A DNA stretch of 64,000 bases. Source: Symsagittifera roscoffensis. Lineage: Eukaryota > Xenacoelomorpha > Acoela > Convolutidae. The DNA lies in the NCBI RefSeq assembly GCF_963678635.1, contig NC_087070.1, positions 4,808,539-4,872,538 of the forward strand. Direction: 5' to 3'. Below, in pieces: positions 36,687-46,086 of the stretch. The position numbers were made by a program, and so were the translations under genes. Position 1 is the stretch's first letter. Every line of letters starts with the position of its first letter. The notes under the pieces were generated by a model. It saw only the letters and a list, made by a program, of their open reading frames with translations. It ran no database searches and was not told the origin of the DNA.

Positions 36687-38158
36687 CTGTTAATATATAT
36701 TTATTACTATGTCTAATTGGTTGATTCCAATTGTATAGATGTACTGGTTTGTGTTTATATTTCTTTTTTATTCTGTTTTTTCTTTTTTGTTCGATGAAAT
36801 TGAAGTTGTTTCTGAATCGGAAAAATATATTGGATCCTGAGTTGGATAAGTTTTATTTATTGTGTCTTCTGTTTTGTATAAAGCGTCTAGACTACTGACT
36901 TCTGTTTCAGAGAATGCATTTCTATTTTTTGAAAATCTTTTTCGTGTTATTTGTCTTTGTTTACTTATGATTGTTCTTTTTAGTGTTTGTCTTTTTGTGT
37001 GAATCTATTCCAATGTTTGTGTATGCGGGGTTATTACAAGATCGTATTTTTGATTTTCTATTTCACAATAATGTATTACACTTATTTGTTTATTTCCTAG
37101 GTTTTTCAATGACATAAGGTTTAGGATGATGGATGCAAAATTGTTTTTTAGTCGTTTTAATTTCCTAGACTGTTAGTCCTTACGATTTTTTGGTTAGCTT
37201 AACCTGGGTCTTTTTTGATCAGGGTTGGAGAGAAAAGTATATCAATTCCGAAGAATGACTTGTACTTTCTCGTGGCTAGTCTAAGCTAAGGTGTTAACTT
37301 GCTTAATCTTACTTAACGGTAGTGATTGTGTTCAAGGGTTGGAGAATAGTAAATCGATCCACAAGGTTCAGGTATAATTGGAACGCAAGTAGTTCGTTAG
37401 ATACTATTTTAAACTTACTGAGTCTAAGATCTATCCTGGGTCTGGTAAGAGGAGGGTTCAAGTGAAGGATGAATAACCGATGTTCTTCACTGTTTAGCTT
37501 AATTTGAATGGTTAGTATTTTTTAAAAAATTTCTATTAGTCCTGGGTCTTCTGAAAAGGATGGGTAGTGAATCGACGTTTGAGGTCGTTAGACACTTGTT
37601 AAGTGGGTGGGGGAGAACAAAATGTTCTTTTTGATCCAAGGATAGGCCTTGATGATCAAGATTAAAATTATAATTTAGAAAATAAATTAGATCCAAGGAA
37701 AGCCTTGATGATCTGGTTTAAGATTTAATAAACTTTAGTTTAAGGATATAAAATTTAAGATCTTTTAAAATAACTGAAATTTAATAAATTTTAGTTTTGA
37801 TGATTTTAGTTGGTTTATGATTGCTGTTATGTTTAGGTGATGGAGCTGGAACAACAGAATGATTTTGTACTTACTAACAATTTATTGTCATGCTACTAAT
37901 TTTTTTTTGTTTTCAAAAATTTTTTTTTTCAAATATGTTTTATATAGTACTGCAGAGTTGGAAGGAACGATCTGAGATTTTTTATCAATCGTTATTGAAC
38001 AATAATAATTTTATTCAGCGCCTGAAACATTTATTGAAGTTTTTCTTCAAAGATTTCACGTTTGCAAATGAAAATCTAAATTCATTGCTAGTAAAATTCT
38101 AAATATAAAAGTTTGTGTTGGCTTTTGCCGTACGACCATGAAACTAAATGGTAAGTTT

Positions 38159-38554
38159 CTATGTAGTAGAATTAGCTCTCTGTGAGTTGTGATATTGTAT
38201 GCTTTTGATATATTCTGTGAATACGTTTGAAAATTCTAAATCAATATCGTCTGTTTGGATAATGTAATTATTATGAGACGTTCTTGGTGTACTGATTTCT
38301 ATGGTGTAGATACCGTATTGTTGTGTTAGGTTACATATTTCCTTTAAATAATGTTCTATAATTTGTCTTTTGATTTTTATATCTGGAAATTCTGATTTAC
38401 ATGGACTGATTCCTGGTTCAAACCAATTTACGAGTAAATTTTTGCAAAATCGTGTTTGTCCTCTATCATTTAGTGAATTTATAACGAAGGGAAAAACTGC
38501 TTCTTCGTCTGGGCTTTCGTCACTTTGAGTGTTGCTCATTTTTTCGGTTGACAA
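38159..38554 (-). pseudogene. gag N-terminal fragment, unit 3
   Basis: Identical at protein level to the 131-codon fragment at 36291-36686, exactly 1,868 bp away, with the same truncation at the junction with leader sequence. Confidence 0.7.
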
Positions 38555-40026
38555 CTGTTAATATATATTTATTACTATGTCTAATTGGTTGATTCCAATT
38601 GTATAGATGTACTGGTTTGTGTTTATATTTCTTTTTTATTCTGTTTTTTCTTTTTTGTTCGATGAAATTGAAGTTGTTTCTGAATCGGAAAAATATATTG
38701 GATCCTGGGTTGGATAAGTTTTATTTATTGTGTCTTCTGTTTTGTATAAAGCGTCTAGACTACTGACTTCTGTTTCAGAGAATGCATTTCTATTTTTTGA
38801 AAATCTTTTTCGTGTTATTTGTCTTTGTTTACTTATGATTGTTCTTTTTAGTGTTTGTCTTTTTGTGTGAATCTATTCCAATGTTTGTGTATGCGGGGTT
38901 ATTACAAGATCGTATTTTTGATTTTCTATTTCACAATAATGTATTACACTTATTTGTTTATTTCCTAGGTTTTTCAATGACATAAGGTTTAGGATGATGG
39001 ATGCAAAATTGTTTTTTAGTCGTTTTAATTTCCTAGACTGTTAGTCCTTACGATTTTTTGGTTAGCTTAACCTGGGTCTTTTTTGATCAGGGTTGGAGAG
39101 AAAAGTATATCAATTCCGAAGAATGACTTGTACTTTCTCGTGGCTAGTCTAAGCTAAGGTGTTAACTTGCTTAATCTTACTTAACGGTAGTGATTGTGTT
39201 CAAGGGTTGGAGAATAGTAAATCGATCCACAAGGTTCAGGTATAATTGGAACGCAAGTAGTTCGTTAGATACTATTTTAAACTTACTAAGTCTAAGATCT
39301 ATCCTGGGTCTGGTAAGAGGAGGGTTCAAGTGAAGGATGAATAACCGATGTTCTTCACTGTTTAGCTTAATTTGAATGGTTAGTATTTTTTAAAAAATTT
39401 CTATTAGTCCTGGGTCTTCTGAAAAGGATGGGTAGTGAATCGACGTTTGAGGTCGTTAGACACTTGTTAAGTGGGTGGGGGAGAACAAAATGTTCTTTTT
39501 GATCCAAGGATAGGCCTTGATGATCAAGATTAAAATTATAATTTAGAAAATAAATTAGATCCAAGGAAAGCCTTGATGATCTGGTTTAAGATTTAATAAA
39601 CTTTAGTTTAAGGATATAAAATTTAAGATCTTTTAAAATAACTGAAATTTAATAAATTTTAGTTTTGATGATTTTAGTTGGTTTATGATTGCTGTTATGT
39701 TTAGGTGATGGAGCTGGAACAACAGAATGATTTTGTACTTACTAACAATTTATTGTCATGCTACTAATTTTTTTTTGTTTTCAAAAATTTTTTTTTTCAA
39801 ATATGTTTTATATAGTACTGCAGAGTTGGAAGGAACGATCTGAGATTTTTTATCAATCGTTATTGAACAATAATAATTTTATTCAGCGCCTGAAACATTT
39901 ATTGAAGTTTTTCTTCAAAGATTTCACGTTTGCAAATGAAAATCTAAATTCATTGCTAGTAAAATTCTAAATATAAAAGTTTGTGTTGGCTTTTGCCGTA
40001 CGACCATGAAACTAAATGGTAAGTTT

Positions 40027-40422
40027 CTATGTAGTAGAATTAGCTCTCTGTGAGTTGTGATATTGTATGCTTTTGATATATTCTGTGAATACGTTTGAAA
40101 ATTCTAAATCAATATCGTCTGTTTGGATAATGTAATTATTATGAGACGTTCTTGGTGTACTGATTTCTATGGTGTAGATACCGTATTGTTGTGTTAGGTT
40201 ACATATTTCCTTTAAATAATGTTCTATAATTTGTCTTTTGATTTTTATGTCTGGAAATTCTGATTTACATGGACTGATTCCTGGTTCAAACCAATTTACG
40301 AGTAAATTTTTGCAAAATCGTGTTTGTCCTCTATCATTTAGTGAATTTATAACGAAGGGAAAAACTGCTTCTTCGTCTGGGCTTTCGTCACTTTGAGTGT
40401 TGCTCATTTTTTCGGTTGACAA
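40027..40422 (-). pseudogene. gag N-terminal fragment, unit 4 (closest to the 5' LTR)
   Basis: Same 131-codon protein. One base difference (TTTTTATGTCTGG against TTTTTATATCTGG) is silent. Being the first gag start after the 5' LTR, this is the reading frame a transcript would meet first, yet it is truncated. Confidence 0.7.
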
Positions 40423-41872
40423 CTGTTAATATATATTTATTACTATGTCTAATTGGTTGATTCCAATTGTATAGATGTACTGGTTTGTGTTTATATTTCT
40501 TTTTTATTCTGTTTTTTCTTTTTTGTTCGATGAAATTGAAGTTGTTTCTGAATCGGAAAAATATATTGGATCCTGGGTTGGATAAGTTTTATTTATTGTG
40601 TCTTCTGTTTTGTATAAAGCGTCTAGACTACTGACTTCTGTTTCAGAGAATGCATTTCTATTTTTTGAAAATCTTTTTCGTGTTATTTGTCTTTGTTTAC
40701 TTATGATTGTTCTTTTTAGTGTTTGTCTTTTTGTGTGAATCTATTCCAATGTTTGTGTATGCGGGGTTATTACAAGATCGTATTTTTGATTTTCTATTTC
40801 ACAATAATGTATTACACTTATTTGTTTATTTCCTAGGTTTTTCAATGACATAAGGTTTAGGATGATGGATGCAAAATTGTTTTTTAGTCGTTTTAATTTC
40901 CTAGACTGTTAGTCCTTACGATTTTTTGGTTAGCTTAACCTGGGTCTTTTTTGATCAGGGTTGGAGAGAAAAGTATATCAATTCCGAAGAATGACTTGTA
41001 CTTTCTCGTGGCTAGTCTAAGCTAAGGTGTTAACTTGCTTAATCTTACTTAACGGTAGTGATTGTGTTCAAGGTTTGGAGAACAGTAAATCGATCCACAA
41101 GGTTCAGGTATAATTAGAACGCAAGTAGTTCTATAGATACTATTTTAAACTTACTAAGTTTAAGTTTTATCGTCGGTCGTATAAGAGGAGGGGTCAAGTG
41201 AAGGATGAATAACCGATGTTCTTCACTGCTTAGCTTAATTTGAATGGTTAGTATTTTTTTAAAAAATTTCTATTAGTCCTGGGTCTTCTGAAAAGGATGG
41301 GTAGTGAATCGACGTTTGAGGTCGTTAGACACTTGTTAAGTGGGTGGGGAGAACAAAATGTTCTTTTTGATCCAAGGATAGGCCTTTTAAAATAATAATT
41401 TAGAAAATAAATTAGATCCAAGGAAAGCCTTGATGATCTGGTTTAAGATTTAATAAAATTTAGTTTTTTAAAATAACTGAAATTTATTAAATTTTAGTTT
41501 TGATGATTTTAGTTGGTTTATGATTGCTGTTATGTTTAGGTGATGAAGCTGGAACAACAGAATGATTTTGTATTTACTAACAATTTATTGTCATGCTACT
41601 AATTTTTTTTTGTTTTCAAATTTTTTTTTTTTTCAAATATGTTTTATATAGTACTGCAGAGTTGGAAGGAACGATCTGAGATTTTTTTATCAATCGTTAT
41701 TGAACAATAATAATTTTATTCAGCGCCTGAAATATTCATTGAAGTTTTTCTTCAAAGATTTCATGTTTGCAAATGAAAATCTAAATTCATTGCTAGTAAG
41801 ATTCTAAAAATAAAAGTTTGCGTTGGCTTTTGCCGTACGACCATGAAACTAAATGGTAAGTTTCTATGTAGT

Positions 41873-42087
41873 CGTATGTCGTCTCTTGTCCGAGGTCTTT
41901 TTCCAATACCGGGTAGTTCTCGTATTGTACGGAATAGCGGCTCTGATCTATTCAGTCGTAGAGACCATTCATTTAAGTTATTGTCGTGTAAAATTTTGAA
42001 AATGTTTTGTCTATTTCTAATCTATTTTTGGTTAATTCTGAGCTAATTTGTTTAAGGTCTTGTTTCGAGACTTATGGTCGCACCAGA
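41873..42087 (-). other. Leader of element 1 next to the 5' LTR
   Basis: Single-copy leader sequence between the tandem units and the LTR. It matches, in reverse complement, the leader of element 2 at about 44648-44860 (for example the ACCGGGTA and AGCGGCTCTGATC words). It contains the primer-binding-site candidate. Confidence 0.7.
42076..42085 (-). promoter_or_regulatory. Candidate primer-binding site of element 1
   Basis: In coding sense the sequence is TC then TGGTGCGACC directly after the LTR end (ACTCA). TGG at the start is expected for pairing with a tRNA 3' CCA end. The same motif follows the 5' LTR of element 2 at the same spacing. I could not assign the tRNA. Confidence 0.6.
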
Positions 42088-42499
42088 TGAGTTATGTATG
42101 AGTCTATAACTCATAGAGTAATTTCGGATAGGGTACACCGTCTGCTCGTCACGCTATCTTATTTTCGGCCGGATAGATTCGTGCTACTTCTTAGTGTAAT
42201 ACCGATCCCAATCTTACTCTTATATCTACTAGTCTCAGGGTGTTTAACTAGTCTCTGCTAGGCTCAATAGATCTAGAGTATACTGGTTTTATTGCGGCTG
42301 CTGAAGTTCTCGAGGAGAGGTAACTAATTTCTAAGTTAATTTCAAATCCCTCTGGTGCTGAAATTACAAGTAATTTCAGCACTTACAAATAAGTGGTTTG
42401 TTAGTTAGATGGATTGTGATTGGTTAATATTAAATATTTTACAGTGGTAAAATATCTAATTTATATGAAATAATAAAATGTAGTTTAGATCAGGTTCCA
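42088..42499 (-). repeat. LTR of element 1 (5' LTR in coding sense)
   Basis: 412 bp with TG...CA ends, pairing with 5989-6400. It lies 216 bp before exon 3 of the GTPase gene. Transcription from it would run leftward, antisense to the GTPase. Confidence 0.85.
42355..42382. repeat. LTR hairpin (right LTR)
   Basis: Same perfect 13-bp-arm inverted repeat as in the left LTR. Confidence 0.8.
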
Positions 42500-42715
42500 C
42501 TACTTAGTCTATTGGAACATGTTTTTACCCTCTCAATTTCCTAATTGTTTTTTGCAACCAGCAAATGCGTTTTCCAAACATGCATTTTCCAGTCGAGATT
42601 TTTCTGCAAACCCCATTTTTCGTATAGATCATTTAATTATGGCAAAACAAGGTCTGTTGTTGTTCTTTAAAAATCCACAGAATCGTGAAAAATTCTCAGT
42701 TTGGATTTTTTTTAG

Positions 42716-43112
42716 TTGTCTGGATAAAAATTGAAGGTTGCGATGGCGCTACCCAATGTGGAACAAGACCTCAAAAAATTTCCGATGACTGGTCCATTGA
42801 ACCATCCGGAGTAATGAGCACGTTCCGTTTTGGGTGGAACTCTGTGAGAGAAGAACTCGAGATCCACAAGAACGGACAAAGGTCTGCCTGCAAACACGAA
42901 CCAAAACCGGAAAGGGCCCCGTTTATGGAGTTGGTTGTGGAAGAGAAATTTCATGGAAATATATGTCCCCGGTGAAAATGCCAGCGGAGTTTGATGTAAA
43001 TCCAGCGTCGACCAAAGATGTTCCGATGGTTAGTCAGGAACGGCACGCTCGGTCTTGGAAGACTGCGTTTGAAAATAATTTGAGTAAACTGCGAAAAATG
43101 AAGATTTGGTGA
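42716..43112 (+). CDS. P-loop GTPase, exon 3 (last)
   Basis: The acceptor TTTTTTTTAG|TT joins in phase to exon 2 so that CPHCA is followed by VVWIKIEGCDGATQCG, giving two Cys pairs of a likely zinc-binding module. The first frame continues through a FRFGWN...ELEIHK segment to about 42870. The second part (GPVYGVGCGREISWKYMSPV and then PAEF) is in another frame and ends at 43112. The switch is either a frameshift or a very short intron: GT at 42844 with AG at 42914 (71 bp) would restore phase. The final ARSW segment looks like a natural C-terminus of the family. Whether the gene is intact depends on that switch. Confidence 0.7.
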
Positions 43113-43189
43113 AAATGGACAGAACAAAAAAGCCCTAATATAATCCTATCATCGGTGTAAAATAGCAAAATATTTTTATTGAACCAACC

Positions 43190-43296
43190 AGATTGTACTT
43201 AATTCAAAAATGTATTTTAAAAAAACAATATAACGCTTCATCTTAATCACTCGTGTTTAAAATTGATTATTGAAATTGAGAAATTAACATTCTATT
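43190..43296 (+). repeat. 107-bp direct repeat, copy 1
   Basis: AGATTGTACTTAATTC to ACATTCTATT, repeated nearly perfectly at 43782-43888. It borders the 277-bp repeat and belongs to one local rearrangement. Confidence 0.8.
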
Positions 43297-43303
43297 GTTA
43301 AAG

Positions 43304-43580
43304 TACTTGAATGATTTCAATTTACTAGTCAGAATTCATTTATACCTAGGTTTAGTTTAGTTAGATTATTATGATCATAAATTCCGTAGTTCTAGATTTT
43401 AACTCATCATGGCGCAATCTATAATCGAAACCAAAGTTTTCGGATCAAAAACCTTCCGTCAAAAAACCAACGAAGAACTGGAAACAGTGCTGTGAAACTT
43501 TTTTAAATTTGATTGCGAAGGTTTAGTTGTTAATATCGACATTGAGGCTCTAACAGAAACATTGTCATTGAGGTTCTGGA
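43304..43580 (+). repeat. 277-bp repeat, copy 1, with gene fragment
   Basis: The unit starts TACTTGAATGATTTC and ends GAGGTTCTGGA. It contains ATG at 43409 and 28 codons (MAQSIIETKVFGSKTFRQKT...) to a TGA at 43493. The same frame stays open and protein-like beyond the TGA (KFDCEGLVVNIDIEAL...). The TGA may once have been a TGG. The alternating KT...L..FF and I..L...L..FW pattern faintly recalls the N-terminal helical domain of Crypton/KCTD1-like proteins; this is weak. Confidence 0.6.
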
Positions 43581-43583
43581 AAA

Positions 43584-43748
43584 TACTTGAATGATTTCAA
43601 TTTACTAGTCAGAATTCATTTATACCTAGGTTTAGTTTAGTTAGATTATTATGATCATAAATTCCGTAGTTCTAGATTTTAACTCATCATGGCGCAATCT
43701 ATAATCGAAACCAAAGTTTTCGGATCAAAAACCTTCCGTCAAAAAACC
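43584..43748 (+). repeat. 277-bp repeat, copy 2 (truncated)
   Basis: Matches the first 165 bp of the unit, including the ATG at 43689 and the first 20 codons, then breaks off after the AAAAAACC run and enters unrelated sequence. Confidence 0.75.
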
Positions 43749-43781
43749 TATTCAAAATTTCCGGATCAAAATCTATTTTCT

Positions 43782-43888
43782 AGATTGTACTTAATTCAAA
43801 AATGTATTTTAAAAAAACAATATAACGCTTCATCTTAATCACTCGTGTTTAAAATTGATTATTGAAATTGAGAAATTAACATTCTATT
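43782..43888 (+). repeat. 107-bp direct repeat, copy 2
   Basis: Second copy of 43190-43296. It is followed at 43916-43951 by a 36-bp segment that is the reverse complement of 43467-43502, so part of the 277-bp unit is also present inverted. Confidence 0.75.
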
Positions 43889-43963
43889 TACTTTTACTAG
43901 ACAGAATTCATTTATAAAAGTTTCACAGCACTGTTTCCAGTTCTTCGTTGGAAACGAAGAAAA

Positions 43964-44240
43964 TACTTGAATGATTTCAATTTACTAGTCAGAATTCATT
44001 TATACCTAGGTTTAGTTTAGTTAGATTATTATGATCATAAATTCCGTAGTTCTAGATTTTAACTCATCATGGCGCAATCTATAATCGAAACCAAAGTTTT
44101 CGGATCAAAAACCTTCCGTCAAAAAACCAACAAAGAACTGGAAACAGTGCTGTGAAACTTTTCTAAATTTGATTGCGAAGGTTTAGTTGTTAATATCGAC
44201 ATTGAGGCTCTAACAGAAACATTGTCATTGAGGTTCTGGA
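43964..44240 (+). repeat. 277-bp repeat, copy 3, interrupted by element 2
   Basis: Full unit with the ATG at 44069 and the same in-frame TGA at 44153. It differs from copy 1 at only a couple of bases (CAAAGAA for CGAAGAA; CTTTTCTAA for CTTTTTTAA). Element 2 begins at the last bases (TGGA). Confidence 0.75.
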
Positions 44241-44647
44241 ACCTGATCTAAACCACATTTTATTATTGGTCATAAATTAGATATTTTATCACTATAAAAT
44301 ATTTAAAATTACCCAATCATGATCCATCTAACTAACAACCCACTTATTTGTAAGTGCTGAAATTACTTGTAATTTCAGCACCAGAGAGATTTGAATTTAA
44401 CTTAGAAATTAGTTATCTCTCCAAGAGAACTTTAGCAATCGCAATAAGCCAGTATACTCTAGATCTATTGCGCCTAGCAGAGACTAGTTAAACACCCTGA
44501 GACTAGTAGATATAAGAGTAAGATTAGGATCGGTATTAGACTAAGAAGTTGCACGAATCTATCCGGCCTAAAATAAGATAGCGTGACGAGCAGACGGTGT
44601 ATCCTATCCGAAATTACTCTATGATCTAAGCAAGCGGACTTAACTTA
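44237..44647 (+). repeat. 5' LTR of element 2
   Basis: TGGAACCTGATC to CTTA, the reverse-orientation homologue of both element 1 LTRs. The inner 30 bp are replaced by different sequence (ATCTAAGCAAGCGGACTTAAC). A GATATAAGAG word near 44510 could be a TATA-like promoter element. Confidence 0.8.
44354..44381. repeat. LTR hairpin (element 2)
   Basis: The same hairpin stem as in the element 1 LTRs, here with a TT loop (reverse orientation). The perfect stem survives in an otherwise diverged LTR. Confidence 0.8.
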
Positions 44648-44649
44648 TC

Positions 44650-44659
44650 TGGTGCGACC
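44650..44659 (+). promoter_or_regulatory. Candidate primer-binding site of element 2
   Basis: TGGTGCGACC two bases after the LTR end, followed by ATAAGTCTCGA as in element 1. Confidence 0.6.
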
Positions 44660-46086
44660 ATAAGTCTCGAATTAGACCTTAAAAAACAAATAAGCTTAGA
44701 ACTAACTAGATTAGAATTAGACAAAACACGATAATAATTTAATTGAAATGTCTCTAGGACTCAATAGATCAGAGCCGCTATTCCTACAAAACTAGAATTA
44801 CCCGGTATTGGAAGAAGACCTCGGACAAGAGATGAGCTACGACTACATAGAAACTTACCATTTAGTTTCATGGTCGTACGGCAAAAGCCAACGCAAACTT
44901 TTATATTTAGAATCTTACTAGCAATGAATTTAGATTTTCATTTGCAAACAAAAAATCCTTGAAGAAAATCTTCAATGATTATTTGAGGCGCTAAACAAAA
45001 TTTATTATTGTACAATAACGATTGATAAAAACATCTAAAAGCGTTCTCCTCAAATCTGCAGTAAATTCAAAAGAGATATCTGAAAAATACCTTTATTGAA
45101 AACAAAAATAAAAAAAAAGTACAAATGATCATAAATTATTAGTAAACATTTATCATCTTATCTCCAGCTTCATCACCTAAACATAACAGCAATCATAAAC
45201 CCACTATTATCATAAGAAACTAAACCTTTTTATCAAAATAAACTTTAAATTATTTAAAAACGCTTATCCTAAATTTTATCGTCACTTAATTTAACTTTAT
45301 TTCAACTTAAAATTAGATCATCAAGGCTTTCCTTGGATCTCAATTACATTTCTAAATTAATAAACTTTATATTAAAATTTCTTATTCTGATCATCAAGAC
45401 TTATCCTTGGATCAAATAGAGTAATTTTGTTCTCCCCCACATACTTAGCAAGTGTCTAATGACCTCAAACGTTGATTCACTATCCAACACTTTCAAAAAA
45501 CCCAGGACTAATAGACAATTTTCAATCACTCTAACCATTCTAATTAGGCTAAACAGTGAAGAACATCGGTTATTCATCCTTCATTTGACCCCTCCTCTTA
45601 TACGACCCAGGATAAATCTTAAACTTAGTAAGTTTAAAATAGTATCTAACGAACTACTTGCGTTCTAATTATACCTGAGCCTTGTGGATCGATTTACTAT
45701 TCTCCAACCCTTGAACACAATCATTACCCCTAAGTAAGATTAAGTAAGTTAACACCTTAACTTAGAATAGCCACGAGAAAGTAACAATCATTCTTAGGAA
45801 TCGATATATACTTTTCTCTCCAACCCTACATTAAAGACCCAAGTTAGGCTAACCAAAAAATCGTAAGGACTAACAGTCTAGGATATTAAAATCACTACAG
45901 TAAATAAAAAGTACCCAATCAATGAACAATTATATTTTTCTGACTCAGAAGCCACATCATACTCATCAAAACAAGGAAAAAGACGAATAAAAAAGATTTA
46001 CAAAAATAAACCAGTACACTTATACAACTTGGATCAACCAATCAGACATAATGAACATTACGTACTAACATTTATAAAACGAAAAA

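Larger units (their letters stand above)
34471..41872 (-). repeat. Four tandem leader/gag-N units (about 1,868 bp each)
   Basis: Units are 34471-36300 (variant), 36301-38168, 38169-40036 and 40037-41872. The two middle units are exactly 1,868 bp. In coding sense each joins leader sequence (ending near CTACATAGAAAC) to gag, with the junction at TTCTATGTAG|TAGAATTAGCTC on the + strand. The leftmost unit lacks about 63 bp near 35041 and has a 26-bp duplication (GGATCCTGGGTCTGGTAAGA...) near 35545-35590. The rightmost unit is clearly more diverged between 41070 and 41870. Each unit also holds small open frames in the leader (for example 35631-35828 on - and 36022-36234 on +) that I regard as chance. 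Confidence 0.85.
5989..42499 (-). mobile_element. Element 1: rearranged Ty3/gypsy-type LTR retrotransposon with envelope-like gene
   Basis: Two direct 412-bp LTRs bound a 35.7-kb interior whose coding sense is the - strand. Domains in coding order are gag with a CCHC knuckle, aspartic protease, reverse transcriptase, RNase H and integrase (the Ty3/gypsy order), then an envelope-like gene and one more ORF. The interior is swollen by tandem duplications: four leader/gag units of 1.87 kb and two full plus one partial gag-pol blocks of 9.86 kb. The + strand is strikingly T- and G-rich across it, so the coding strand is A- and C-rich. Flanks are CTAT on the left and CTAC on the right, possibly a 4-bp target duplication with one change. 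Frameshifts and lost catalytic residues make it inactive. Confidence 0.85.
5764..42715 (+). other. Intron 2 of the GTPase gene (about 37 kb, filled by a retrotransposon)
   Basis: The host-derived parts are 5764-5988 and 42500-42715, only about 440 bp together. All the rest is element 1, inserted in the antisense direction. The intron starts GTAAGT and ends TTTTTTTTAG. If the gene is functional, the transcript must splice over the whole element. Confidence 0.65.

Noticed and set aside
34471-41872. CRISPR-like or satellite array
   Set aside because: Units are 1.87 kb with gag and leader content in a eukaryotic retrotransposon. There is no short repeat/spacer pattern.
5989-42499. Several independent nested LTR insertions instead of one element
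   Set aside because: No LTR, target duplication or primer-binding site is found at the block junctions (about 14785 and 24640), and the blocks begin mid-gag. Only two LTRs bound the whole.
43409-43495. Complete 28-residue small protein
   Set aside because: The frame stays protein-like past the TGA, so this is better read as a gene fragment with a nonsense change than as a natural micropeptide.
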